Source: Mesorhizobium sp. (GTDB taxonomy: Bacteria; Pseudomonadota; Alphaproteobacteria; Rhizobiales; Rhizobiaceae). Taken from it: a DNA stretch of 64,000 nt. Positions 47,391 through 56,758 of this stretch are shown piece by piece. The notes under the pieces were generated by a model. The model was not told where the DNA came from and did not search any database. It worked only from the letters and a program-made list of their open reading frames with translations. The DNA is taken from NCBI GenBank assembly GCA_004020875.1, contig SAPZ01000009.1, forward strand, positions 124,001 to 188,000, read 5' to 3'. Positions within the stretch are counted from its first letter, which is position 1. Each line of letters begins with the position of its first letter. Position numbers and translations under genes: made by a program.

Positions 47391-48499
47391 GCCATGTCCA
47401 ATGTGATCGCCACGGGGCAATGGTCCGATGCTTTCGGCCGGTCCCAGCCGGCACGCGGGAAACGCTCGACCTCCTGTCCGGGCGGGAAGATTGTGCGCCA
47501 GGGCTGGCCGTGGCGGATGATGTCGGGCACGGCGGTCGCGTTCTTCGCCGCCAGGGCTTTCGACAGGAGGATGTAATCGAGCTGACAGAGATGCCGCTCC
47601 TCCGGGCCGCGTGTGTGATAGAAGCTCCAGCGGTCCATCTCCGGCCGCCGCTCGACGACATTCTCGCAGAAGCCGCCGGCTGTCAGCACGTTGATCGAGG
47701 ACTGGGCTTCATCGACGACCTCGAACCGATAGCCGTCGAAGCTGTCGCCCTCGATCCTCACACGCTGCCGGTAATCGTTCATGTCGCCGCAGATCGCCCA
47801 GCGCTTGTCCGCGGCATGGTCCTTGCCGAAACGTTCCTCGATGATGCGGCGCACGGCCTGCGCCTCGGCCATGCGCAGCGGCATTGTCGCCTCCCGGCCG
47901 TCCAGCCCATTGCGCGGCGAGCCCATCGACTTGAAATGCACGAGGTAGAGTGTCAGCGGCATGCCTCCGACAGTGAGGTCGACCTCCAGGCAGTCCCGGC
48001 GAAAGATGCGATCGCTGGAAACATGCCCGAGCGCAGCAAGCTCCGGCTTGAAGAGGCCGAACTGCTCGAACGTGACATAGGCGTGGCTCGTCATGCGCAC
48101 GAACTCGATCGGCTGGCCCTGCATGGTCTCGTTGCGCATCATCACCGCGACATCGATGCCGCGGGAGTCGTTGCCGGCCGTGGTGTATTTCTGACGGTAG
48201 CCCTGCCCGATCATCTTGAACAGATAGCCATATTCGAACGCCTTCAGCGCCTCGATATTGTCGACCTCCTGCATGCAGATGATGTCTGCGCGGGTGGCCG
48301 CGATGGCGAGCGCCGTCAACTGGCGGGTGTCGTCGGACTGGGCGATCGCGCGAGCCTGTTCGAGGATCCGGTACTCGGCCTCGCTCTGGATGTCGAACAG
48401 CGCCAGCGTGCGGTCTTCATTGAGCTGGTTGCGATAGCCCGAGAAATCGAACCTGCTCATCAGGTTCTCGACGTTGAAAGTGGCAAGGCGCAGCGACAT
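47387..48499 (-). CDS. Endonuclease/exonuclease/phosphatase family protein
   Basis: 370 residues, start [17 protein letters not shown]. The Mg-dependent EEP fold is shown by FNVENL, the metal Glu in CMQEVDN near residue 90, [20 protein letters not shown] near 245 and the terminal [11 protein letters not shown]. The family includes nucleases and phosphodiesterases; the exact substrate is unknown. No signal peptide, so cytoplasmic. Coupled to the NUDIX gene downstream and divergent from the BA14K gene. Confidence 0.85.
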   Translation of the reverse strand: MSLRLATFNVENLMSRFDFSGYRNQLNEDRTLALFDIQSEAEYRILEQARAIAQSDDTRQLTALAIAATRADIICMQEVDNIEALKAFEYGYLFKMIGQGYRQKYTTAGNDSRGIDVAVMMRNETMQGQPIEFVRMTSHAYVTFEQFGLFKPELAALGHVSSDRIFRRDCLEVDLTVGGMPLTLYLVHFKSMGSPRNGLDGREATMPLRMAEAQAVRRIIEERFGKDHAADKRWAICGDMNDYRQRVRIEGDSFDGYRFEVVDEAQSSINVLTAGGFCENVVERRPEMDRWSFYHTRGPEERHLCQLDYILLSKALAAKNATAVPDIIRHGQPWRTIFPPGQEVERFPRAGWDRPKASDHCPVAITLDMA

Positions 48500-48665
48500 G
48501 GTCGTGACCTTTGCGCGCAAGCGACGCCGAAAACAAGAGCCGGGCGCATGCTCGTCATGGTTGATGGAACCTTTCCGTTCATCTTCCGTTCAGACGAAAA
48601 GTTCCAACAATAAGCCCATTCCCGGGGTGCTCTGGGCGTGGGGCCTTTACTCCTTGGAGAGTGAA

Positions 48666-49244
48666 ATGAAACCGCTCTTTTCTTCCTTGATATCCGGGCT
48701 TTTGGCCCTGGGGCTTGTTGCCGGTGTGACCGCGCCGTCGGTCGCCGGCCCGATCCTGCAACCCGATCTTGGCGTCGCGACGAATACCGTAGCCCCGACG
48801 ATCATTCCCGTCCGCGACAGTTGGGCCGGTGGTAATAACAACGGCAACTTCCAAGATTGGCGTTGGCGTTATCGCGGCGGCGACTTCAAGTGGCGCGGCG
48901 ATCGGCACTTCTCCCGCAACTGGGACGGCGGCAATTGGAATGGCGATGGCGACTGGCGCTGGCGGCGTCACCATCACCGGCACTTCCGTAGCGGCGACGC
49001 GGCGCTGCTTGGGTTGGGTCTCGGTCTGGGCCTGGGCAGCTTGGCCTACAACAATTACTACGATCCCTACTACTACGACCCCTATCCGCGCTACTACCAG
49101 CCGCGGCGCATTTACCGGACCGAGCGGCTTTCCAGGGCCCATGTCCAATGGTGCTACGACCGCTACCGGTCCTATCGGGCCTCGGACAACACGTTCCAGC
49201 CCAACTACGGCCCGCGCCGGCAGTGCATTTCGCCCTATATCTGA
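48666..49244 (+). CDS. BA14K-family exported protein
   Basis: 192 residues. N-terminal signal peptide ([29 protein letters not shown], cleaved near residue 28). Then an Asn/Gly/Trp/Arg-rich middle, a His-rich patch, a Gly/Leu hydrophobic stretch and a Tyr/Pro-rich part. The C-terminus [23 protein letters not shown] with a second Cys near the end is the BA14K signature, a Brucella immunoreactive lectin-like family. ATG at 48666 behind GGAGAGTGAA; longer frames upstream are not coding. Envelope location inferred. Confidence 0.88.
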   Translation: MKPLFSSLISGLLALGLVAGVTAPSVAGPILQPDLGVATNTVAPTIIPVRDSWAGGNNNGNFQDWRWRYRGGDFKWRGDRHFSRNWDGGNWNGDGDWRWRRHHHRHFRSGDAALLGLGLGLGLGSLAYNNYYDPYYYDPYPRYYQPRRIYRTERLSRAHVQWCYDRYRSYRASDNTFQPNYGPRRQCISPYI

Positions 49245-49262
49245 GCGGCCTGCTGGCACAGA

Positions 49263-49293
49263 AACGGCGCCCTTCGCGGCGCCGTTTTATTTT
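49263..49293 (+). terminator. Intrinsic terminator of the BA14K gene
   Basis: AACGGCGCC (49263-49271) pairs with GGCGCCGTT (49278-49286), a 6-base loop, then TTATTTT. It lies 19 bases after the BA14K stop codon. Confidence 0.85.
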
Positions 49294-49368
49294 GCCGCAA
49301 CCCTGTGCCGCGACCGTGATAACGCTAAATTTATCAGCGGCGCCTATTCATCCATACCGGTGCTCCAC

Positions 49369-49695
49369 ATGCCGATTCGCGGCGACAAATTCGCCAGAAC
49401 GAACCCTGCAATGGCCGAGAACGAACTCAGAATCCAACGCCGCCAACGCGTCCTGAAGGGCGCGGCGATCTTGACCGGCATCAATAATTCCGAGGTGAGG
49501 TGCACGGTGCGCAACATGCATTCGAACGGCGCGGAGTTGAAAGTGCCCATCGACGCCCGCGTGCCGGACGAATTCCTTCTCTATGTGCCGGTCGATGGTA
49601 TCGGCTACAGGGCCGCGGTGCGTTGGCGCCGCGAGGATCGCATCGGCGTCGAATTCACCGGCACCGAGCCCAAGCCGCACTGGCACTACGGCTGA
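49369..49695 (+). CDS. PilZ-domain protein
   Basis: 108 residues, or 94 if the in-frame ATG at 49411 is used; neither has a strong ribosome binding site. RRQRVLKGAAIL is the arginine-rich N-terminal switch of PilZ domains, followed by CTVRNMHSNGAELKVP (equivalent of the D/NxSxxG motif, here NMHSNG) and VRWRREDRIGVEFTG. Possible cyclic-di-GMP receptor; binding is likely weakened if the motif is not strict. Convergent with another PilZ-like gene 16 bases away. Confidence 0.8.
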   Translation: MPIRGDKFARTNPAMAENELRIQRRQRVLKGAAILTGINNSEVRCTVRNMHSNGAELKVPIDARVPDEFLLYVPVDGIGYRAAVRWRREDRIGVEFTGTEPKPHWHYG

Positions 49696-49711
49696 AGCGG
49701 ATCGACCCTTC

Positions 49712-49984
49712 TCAGGCGACGAATTGAACGCCGATCAGCGTTGTCGAGCGCCAGCGCACAAGCGCGGCACGCGCAGCGCCATTGACAACCACTTCGAAGC
49801 CCTGCGGCACGCCTGTCGTATCGCCGAAACTCAGTTGCGCGCCGTGTTCGGACTCATTGCGTATCAGTCCTTCCACCACTCCGAAGCCCCCGTTGAACCG
49901 CAAGGTTGCGCCCCTGAGCACACGCCTACGCCGCTCGATCCGACGTTCGCCGGCAAATGCAGCACCACTATCCGTCGTTTCCAT
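49712..49984 (-). CDS. Second small PilZ-domain protein
   Basis: 90 residues from METTDSGAAFAGERRIERRRR at 49984, behind GGGAGA with good spacing; the longer frame upstream runs into the ilvC terminator region. The Arg-rich start RRIERRRRVLRGA, then GLIRNESEHGAQLSFG and VRWRSTTLIGVQFVA follow the PilZ layout. Its N-terminal switch and final strand resemble the neighbouring PilZ protein on the other strand, so the two may be an inverted duplicate pair that has diverged. Confidence 0.75.
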   Translation of the reverse strand: METTDSGAAFAGERRIERRRRVLRGATLRFNGGFGVVEGLIRNESEHGAQLSFGDTTGVPQGFEVVVNGAARAALVRWRSTTLIGVQFVA

Positions 49985-50065
49985 CGCCAGTCTCCCACCA
50001 CGTTCTGGACCATGCGAAGCGAATCGTGTGCCAGCGTAGCCATACCGGAATGAAACAGCCGGACG

Positions 50066-50093
50066 AAAAAAGCCGGCGGATCGCTCCGCCGGC
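50066..50093 (-). terminator. Intrinsic terminator of ilvC
   Basis: GCCGGCGGA (50072-50080) and TCCGCCGGC (50085-50093) form a 9-bp stem with a 4-base loop. On the minus strand it is followed by six T (complement of 50066-50071). It lies about 125 bases past the ilvC stop, beyond the duplicated ilvC end fragment. Confidence 0.88.
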
Positions 50094-50119
50094 TTCTCCA
50101 AGCAATATGAGATTTCGAA

Positions 50120-50158
50120 TTAGTTCTTGGCCTTGTCGACCAACTTGTTCTTGGCGAT
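50120..50158 (-). repeat. Duplicated 3' end of ilvC
   Basis: These 39 bases are an exact copy of 50219-50257, the last 12 codons and stop of ilvC, in the same orientation and 99 bases downstream. It sits between the ilvC stop and its terminator and has no start codon, so it is a remnant of a partial tandem duplication. Confidence 0.95.
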
Positions 50159-50218
50159 AACCCGCGCGATCGCAGGGCAAAGCCCGAGGACGCGCAAGGC
50201 GGAAGAAGGTGGATCGTC

Positions 50219-51935
<1,717 letters not shown>

Positions 51936-51951
51936 GATCGCCGAAAGGCGT

Positions 51952-51966
51952 ACCGTACGTTACGGT
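51952..51966. promoter_or_regulatory. Inverted repeat, possible TetR-family operator
   Basis: ACCGTA-CGT-TACGGT, a perfect 6-bp inverted repeat with 3-base centre, 17 bases upstream of the tetR start codon. The location and size fit an autoregulatory site controlling tetR and probably ilvC. Confidence 0.55.
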
Positions 51967-52044
51967 TCGGCTTATTGCGCATTCCGGTTTCCGATGCAAG
52001 GGCTGCCGCGAAAAATAACCGGCGAAACAGCGAAGGCTCGCCAG

Positions 52045-52500
52045 CTAATCGCTGGCCGGCGGATCGCGCAGCCGTCCGAGCAGGCTGGCCAATGCCTTCA
52101 GTTCCTGGGCTGAAAGCCCGCCGTCCATTCGCTCGGCAATGGAAGCGCCATAGATCGCCCAGATGCGGCGGCGCATCTCCCGGCCGCTTGCCGTGATGCG
52201 AACGGTCTGCCCGCGGCCGTCGTCGGAGACGGGCAGCTTTTCGACCAGGCCATCCGCCTCCAGCCGGGCCAGCAGCCGTGAGACGCCGTACTGCGCCAAC
52301 AGCACGCGATCGATCAGCTCGAATGGCCTGAGTCCACCCTCGCCCGCTTCGGCGAGTTCATGCAGCACGTCATACCAGGCGAGCGGCGGCAGGCCGTTTG
52401 CCTTCAGCGCGTCCTCGGTCCTCTCGACCAGCTGGCGCGAGACGCGCACGAGGCGAGCCCAGGCGGCGACGGCTTCGGGCGATGGGGATTTCTTCGTCAT
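52045..52500 (-). CDS. MarR-family transcriptional regulator
   Basis: 151 residues, winged helix: LAWYDVLHELAEAGEGGLRPFELIDRVLLAQYGVSRLLARLEADGLVEKLPVSDDGRGQTVRITASG covers the recognition helix and the wing with the conserved Asp/Gly/Arg (DDGRG). ATG at 52500. Divergent from a Rieske/GST gene pair, with three identical palindromes in the 95-base gap, so it most likely represses both directions. The ligand is unknown. Confidence 0.92.
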   Translation of the reverse strand: MTKKSPSPEAVAAWARLVRVSRQLVERTEDALKANGLPPLAWYDVLHELAEAGEGGLRPFELIDRVLLAQYGVSRLLARLEADGLVEKLPVSDDGRGQTVRITASGREMRRRIWAIYGASIAERMDGGLSAQELKALASLLGRLRDPPASD

Positions 52501-52520
52501 CGACGCAGCCTAGCGGATAG

Positions 52521-52579
52521 ATGCAATTGCATCAAGCTTGACGATAAATGCAATTGCATCCATATAAATGCAATTGCAT
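52521..52579. promoter_or_regulatory. Three identical 12-bp palindromic operators and rightward promoter
   Basis: ATGCAATTGCAT occurs exactly three times: 52521-52532, 52548-52559, 52568-52579. The rightward promoter TTGACG (52538-52543) with CATATA (52561-52566, 17-base spacing) has one copy upstream of -35, one in the spacer and one just after -10. This is a textbook repression layout for the divergent MarR protein. Leftward control of marR is also likely because copy one is 20 bases from its ATG. Confidence 0.85.
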
Positions 52580-52595
52580 CAACAGGAGTTCTCCT

Positions 52596-52901
52596 ATGAA
52601 ACATGAAATCTGCAAGATCGCCGACATTCCCCAGACCGGCAGCCTGATCGCACCCTTCTTCGGTCGCGAGGTCCATGTCTGGCGCAGCGGCGAGCACATC
52701 CGCGCGGCGTCCAATGTCTGCCTGCATTTCGGCGGACCGCTGGACTGCAAGGACGGCGCGCTTGTCTGCCAATGGCATGGAGCGAAGTTCGACATGGAAA
52801 GCGGCGAGCGCCTCGAAGGGCCGGCGCCGAGAGGCTCGCGCCTGATGTTCCTGTCGACCCGCGTCGAGGATGGCGCGCTCAACTATGTCTGGGGAGAGTG
52901 A
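52596..52901 (+). CDS. Rieske 2Fe-2S ferredoxin-like protein
   Basis: 101 residues from ATG at 52596, behind CAGGAG. Rieske cluster ligands are CLH (near residue 44) and CQWH (near 64), in the order C-x-H...C-x2-H, followed by GAKFDMESGERLEGPAP. It has no oxygenase domain, so it is an electron-transfer ferredoxin or small subunit. A partner oxygenase is not adjacent; the downstream GST and the flavin monooxygenase beyond are candidates. Located at a MarR-controlled promoter. Confidence 0.9.
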   Translation: MKHEICKIADIPQTGSLIAPFFGREVHVWRSGEHIRAASNVCLHFGGPLDCKDGALVCQWHGAKFDMESGERLEGPAPRGSRLMFLSTRVEDGALNYVWGE

Positions 52902-52902
52902 G

Positions 52903-53622
52903 ATGACCGCAAGACTGAGTCTCGTCAGCCATCATCTTTGCCCGTATGTCCAGCGCGCCGCGATTGCGCTCGCCGAGAAAGGCGTGGCGTTCGAGCGGGT
53001 CTATGTCGATCTTTCCAACAAGCCAGACTGGTTCAAAGCTGTCTCGCCGCTCGGCAAGGTCCCATTGCTCCGCGTTCGGCACGGCCGCTCGGAGGAGGTG
53101 ATTTTCGAATCCGCCGTCATCCTCGAATTCCTCGAGGAGACCGAGGCCAATCCCTTGCACCCTGCCGCTTCGCTGGCGCGTGCCAGGCATCGCGCCTGGA
53201 TCGAATTTGGCTCGGCCATCCTCAACGCCATCGGCCGTTTTTACTCCGCTGCCGACGAAGCCGCTTTCCGTCATGAAAGCAAAGGTTTGTCCGAGATGTT
53301 CGCGCGCCTAGAGGCGGAACTGTCCGCAAGGCAAAGCACTCCGTGGTTCGCCGGCGAGCGCTTCTCGCTGGTCGATGCCGTTTACGGGCCGGTCTTCCGC
53401 TATTTCGACACCTTCGACCGCATTGGTGATTTCGGCATTCTTGACGGCAAGCCGCTCGTCCAGGCCTGGCGCAGGGCCTTGAGCAGACGGCAATCGGTCA
53501 AGGAGGCGGTCGGCGCTGACTATCCGCGGCGGCTGCATGCCTTCCTGCAGGCAAAGGGATCCTATCTGTCCGGAATCATCCCGCGGCAGGCCACTGAAAC
53601 TCCGCAAGTCCGATCCGCCTGA
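52903..53622 (+). CDS. Glutathione S-transferase family protein
   Basis: 239 residues, starts one base after the Rieske stop (TGAGATG). N-terminal thioredoxin-like domain with SHHLCPYVQRAAIALAEKGV (Cys at the glutathione site, as in omega/beta-type GSTs), SPLGKVPLLRV and ESAVILEFLEE. C-terminal helical domain from about 90. Likely conjugation or dehalogenation of a xenobiotic under MarR control. Its last 47 bases overlap the convergent monooxygenase gene. Confidence 0.9.
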   Translation: MTARLSLVSHHLCPYVQRAAIALAEKGVAFERVYVDLSNKPDWFKAVSPLGKVPLLRVRHGRSEEVIFESAVILEFLEETEANPLHPAASLARARHRAWIEFGSAILNAIGRFYSAADEAAFRHESKGLSEMFARLEAELSARQSTPWFAGERFSLVDAVYGPVFRYFDTFDRIGDFGILDGKPLVQAWRRALSRRQSVKEAVGADYPRRLHAFLQAKGSYLSGIIPRQATETPQVRSA

Positions 53623-54805
53623 ACGGGTCGATCACCGTTCCGGCAACCATCGCGGCGAGGAATTGCGGCCCCGGCGGGACACGCGCCAGCGCCGCCACGA
53701 GGCGGTCGCGGAGAAAGGGCAAAGCCGCGGAGTCCGACTGGTAGAACGGCGTCAGCGACCGTGACAGCGCCTGGAACACGCGCACATGCCAACGGCGTGC
53801 GCTGGCATAGGTCTCGAGCGCATCATCGATCGTGTTCGCCCGCGCCAGCGCGTGGCTGAGCGCGGCCGCATCGAGCAGCGCCATGTTCGCGCCTTGCCCG
53901 AGCTGCGGGCTGGTCGAATGCGCGGCGTCGCCGATAACCGCAAGCCGCCGGCCTGCCGGCAGCCCCATCGTGTGATGGCCGTAACGGGCGAGCGACAGTT
54001 GCTCGAAGCTGTCGATCTGGCCGGTGAACGCCTCGCATTCAGGCCACACTGAAATCACCCTCGCCTTCCAGGCTTCGAGCCCCTCCGTCTTTACCCGTTC
54101 GGCATCGGCCGGCTTCAGGCTCCAGAAGAAAGCCGCCATGTCTTGCGAGCCGTGCTCCGGCCGGCCGATCGGCAGCACGCCGACCATGATGCTTGCCTTG
54201 TCATAGCGCTGCAGCAGCGCGCTTCTGTCAAAACCGTCCCGCCAGCCGAGCGACGCCCAGAATGCGCCATAGGCGAGCGGCCTCAGCGTGGAGGGATCGC
54301 CTAGATGGTGCCGCAGTTTCGAGCGCGCGCCGCTGGCATCGACGATGAGGTCGAACGGCCCGAGCCGCCTGCCCTTGGCGCAGACCAGCGTCGCCCGCCC
54401 AGCCGTCTCCAGTGTCTCGACCTCGACATTGGTCTCGATCGCGATCGCTTCGCCCATGGCAGCGCGATAGAGCACACCGAACAGCGCCGCCCGGTGGACC
54501 GCGAGGCCGAAGCGGCGGCCGGGCCGCGCGTCGTAGCGGACCTCGAGCACCGTGCGCCCGGTGTGGGCATCGGTGCCGTGCAGCCGCTCGATGCGGCTGC
54601 CGAGCGAAAGAATGTCGTCGAGCAGGTCAAGGTCGGCGAGCACCGTCAGCCCGGTCGGCTGCAGGATGAGGCCGGAACCGACAGGCTTCGGCTTATCGAA
54701 GCGCTCGAAGATGGTGACCTTGTGCCCCGCCCGCTTGAGATAGAGCGCCGCGGCCAATCCGGCCGGCCCGGCGCCGGCGATCGCGATGTCGTAGGATCTG
54801 CTCAT
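53576..54805 (-). CDS. FAD-dependent monooxygenase (UbiH/salicylate hydroxylase family)
   Basis: 409 residues, start MSRSYDIAIAGAGPAGLAAALYLKRAGHKVTIFERF: the FAD-binding GxGxxG near residue 10 and the Glu that binds ribose near 33. DASGARSKLRHH and GDAAHSTSPQLGQGANMALLDAAALSHAL near 285 are the second FAD motifs of class A hydroxylases. Substrate probably aromatic, not determinable. The 3' end overlaps the GST gene on the opposite strand by 47 bases. Confidence 0.9.
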   Translation of the reverse strand: MSRSYDIAIAGAGPAGLAAALYLKRAGHKVTIFERFDKPKPVGSGLILQPTGLTVLADLDLLDDILSLGSRIERLHGTDAHTGRTVLEVRYDARPGRRFGLAVHRAALFGVLYRAAMGEAIAIETNVEVETLETAGRATLVCAKGRRLGPFDLIVDASGARSKLRHHLGDPSTLRPLAYGAFWASLGWRDGFDRSALLQRYDKASIMVGVLPIGRPEHGSQDMAAFFWSLKPADAERVKTEGLEAWKARVISVWPECEAFTGQIDSFEQLSLARYGHHTMGLPAGRRLAVIGDAAHSTSPQLGQGANMALLDAAALSHALARANTIDDALETYASARRWHVRVFQALSRSLTPFYQSDSAALPFLRDRLVAALARVPPGPQFLAAMVAGTVIDPFRRIGLAEFQWPAAG

Positions 54806-54878
54806 TGTCCGCCCAAGCCAAGCCGGCGCGACAATCCCCCAACACAACAGTCAAATCAAGCTTGCGCCTTGACGCCTG

Positions 54879-55289
54879 TCAGGCTTGAGCCGAGTCGAAA
54901 ACGGCACGTGCCTCGCGCACGGCGTCATGGTTGAGCTCGGCCCATTGGACCAGCATCTGCAGGGGCGCAAACATCGAGCGCCCGAGATCGGTCAGGCTGT
55001 ATTCGACGCTCGGCGGCTTGGTGGGGAACACTTCGCGATGCACATAGCCGTCGCGCTGCAGGTCGTAGAGCGTTTGCGTCAGCATGCGCTGCGAAATGTC
55101 GGGAACCAGCCGGCGCAGTTCGCCGAAGCGATAGGGCTTTTCGGCCAGCGCCATGACCAGCAGCGAGCTCCATTTGCCGCTGATGCCCTGGATCACGTCG
55201 CGGACCGGACAATCGGCGAAATTGGCGCCGTTGGTCATCGCCTTATAGACCTCGAGCTTGGCTTTCAGATTGAAGATCTTGCTGTCCAT
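54879..55289 (-). CDS. HxlR-family regulator (YtfH/QorR-like)
   Basis: About 136 residues if started at [17 protein letters not shown] (55289); in-frame ATGs at 55319 and 55367 are alternatives. HxlR winged helix: [64 protein letters not shown]. The Cys before PVRD is the residue that senses oxidants or quinones in QorR-type regulators. Divergent from a quinone reductase gene, as in the E. coli ytfH/qorB pair, so it probably represses that gene until quinone stress. Confidence 0.88.
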   Translation of the reverse strand: MDSKIFNLKAKLEVYKAMTNGANFADCPVRDVIQGISGKWSSLLVMALAEKPYRFGELRRLVPDISQRMLTQTLYDLQRDGYVHREVFPTKPPSVEYSLTDLGRSMFAPLQMLVQWAELNHDAVREARAVFDSAQA

Positions 55290-55493
55290 CGCGACATCCG
55301 CTGGTCGAAACTGAAGCATGTCTCCCGACAGTGGGAACCGGTCGGATAATGACATGCGTAAAATCAAAACCCAAAGCGCACGGAGCGGATCTGAAAGATC
55401 GCGACGCGCTTCAGGCCGGCCGGAGTGGTTCCCTTGCCGTGCCTACCTCCCGAAAAACTGCCTTCTTTACGGCTTGCGGTCAATTCCTATTTT

Positions 55494-55522
55494 AGTGCTG
55501 GTCTCTTTTTGAGACTAACACT
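55494..55522. promoter_or_regulatory. Inverted repeat, probable HxlR operator
   Basis: AGTGCTGGTCTC (55494-55505) and GAGACTAACACT (55511-55522) around TTTTT: an imperfect 12-bp inverted repeat with 5-base centre. The inner GTCTC/GAGAC and outer AGTG/CACT pair. It overlaps a TATTTT -10-like stretch at 55488-55493 and lies 35 bases before the quinone reductase start, a place where a bound repressor would block transcription. Confidence 0.6.
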
Positions 55523-55557
55523 TCATCCGTCTGCGACACAATTTCAGGGACTCTCCC

Positions 55558-56451
55558 ATGACCGAAACCCTACTCGTCACCGGCGCATCCGGCCAGCTCG
55601 GCCGAGCCGTCATCAATCACTTGCTGGATGCGCAGAAAATTGCGCCCTCGAGCATCATCGCCGCCACCCGCAACCCCGAGAACCTTGACGATCTGGCGGC
55701 GCGCGGCGTCATCGTCAGGGCCGCCGACTTCAATGACAGCACCTCGCTGGAGAAGGCGTTCGAAGGCGCCGACCGGGTGCTGATCATCTCGACCGGCGAC
55801 CTCGATCTGAAGACTGGCCGGCGCCTGAAGCAGCATGAGACGGCCGTGGCTGCAGCCAAGACCGCAGACGTTTCGCATCTGCTCTACACCTCGATGCCCA
55901 ATCCCGAGCCGGGCTCGCCCGTGCTCTTTGCCGGCGACCATTACGGCACCGAGCAGGCGATCAAGGCGAGCGGCATCCCCTATACCATCTTCCGCAACGG
56001 CTGGTATCAGGAGAACCTGTTTATGTCGCTGCCACACGCCGTTTCGTCGGGCAAGTGGTACACGGCGGCCGCCGACGGGCGCGTCGCCCACGGCGCGCGC
56101 GACGATATGGCGGCCGCTATCGCCGCCGGCCTCGCGTCCGGCTCCAAGGAAAGCCACATCTACACGCTGACTGGCCCGCAGGCCTACACCACGAATGAGA
56201 TCGCGGCGCTGGTAAGCGAGGTGACCGGCAAGCCGCTGGAGGTCATCCAACTGCCCGACCAGGCGTTGACCGAGGGCGTCAAGGCGGCAGGCGTTCCCGA
56301 GGATTTCGCCCGCATCATCGTCTCTTTCGATGTGAACACCCGCGCAGGCCGCATAGGCGAGGTGACCGATGCCGTCGAAAAGCTCTCAGGCCGCAAGCCG
56401 CGGACGCTGAAGCAGTTCCTCGAAGCGAACAAATCTGCCCTGCTCGGCTGA
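55558..56451 (+). CDS. NAD(P)H:quinone reductase QorB-like, NmrA/SDR family
   Basis: 297 residues. Rossmann start MTETLLVTGASGQLGRAVINHLL (GASGQLG), ATRNPENL, GADRVLIIST, and the conserved NGWYQENLF; no Tyr-x3-Lys active pair, as usual for NmrA-type QorB enzymes. It reduces quinones and is expected to protect against electrophile stress. ATG at 55558 directly behind GGGACTCTCCC. Divergent from an HxlR regulator, the same pairing as ytfG/ytfH in E. coli. Confidence 0.88.
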   Translation: MTETLLVTGASGQLGRAVINHLLDAQKIAPSSIIAATRNPENLDDLAARGVIVRAADFNDSTSLEKAFEGADRVLIISTGDLDLKTGRRLKQHETAVAAAKTADVSHLLYTSMPNPEPGSPVLFAGDHYGTEQAIKASGIPYTIFRNGWYQENLFMSLPHAVSSGKWYTAAADGRVAHGARDDMAAAIAAGLASGSKESHIYTLTGPQAYTTNEIAALVSEVTGKPLEVIQLPDQALTEGVKAAGVPEDFARIIVSFDVNTRAGRIGEVTDAVEKLSGRKPRTLKQFLEANKSALLG

Positions 56452-56457
56452 AAACCG

Positions 56458-56486
56458 GCGCGCCTGAGAAGGCTTCTCAGGCGCGC
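56458..56486 (+). terminator. Strong hairpin after the quinone reductase gene
   Basis: GCGCGCCTGAGAAG (56458-56471) and CTTCTCAGGCGCGC (56473-56486) form a near-continuous palindrome 6 bases after the stop codon. There is no T tract, so termination efficiency is uncertain. Confidence 0.5.
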
Positions 56487-56499
56487 ATCACTTCGACTT

Positions 56500-56712
56500 C
56501 TTGAGCAATCCAAGCTGGCAAGGCTCTCAGCGGTCGCAACAATCGCGTCCTCGCGCGATCGCTGCGTCCAGCCAAGCAGCCGCATGATCTTGGCGCTCGT
56601 CGCGTTCCTGGCCTTGCCCGGTCCCGTCACGATCTGGGCCGCCTGCCCGTCGAACAGCCCGACGATCCGGACCAGCTAATCCGGCAGCACTCTGGTCGTA
56701 ATGCGCGATCCT
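56500..56712 (-). pseudogene. Remnant of the 3' end of an NAD-dependent epimerase/reductase gene
   Basis: On the minus strand the frame reads ITTRVLPD, a TAG stop (56676-56678), then LVRIVGLFDGQ and GKARNATSAKIMRLLGWTQRSREDAIVATAESLA. This matches the usual C-terminal end of SDR-type NAD-dependent epimerases, in which LPDWLVR and a region of the form NATSxKxxRLLGWTPRS are followed by IVATAESL. The stop appears to replace the Trp codon (TGG to TAG). Upstream similarity ends at another in-frame stop. No start codon; clearly a decayed fragment lying between qorB-like and kup. Confidence 0.7.
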
Positions 56713-56758
56713 GCGTTGCCTCAATTCGACTCCTGCTCCGGCTTGTGCGCGCAGTCTG

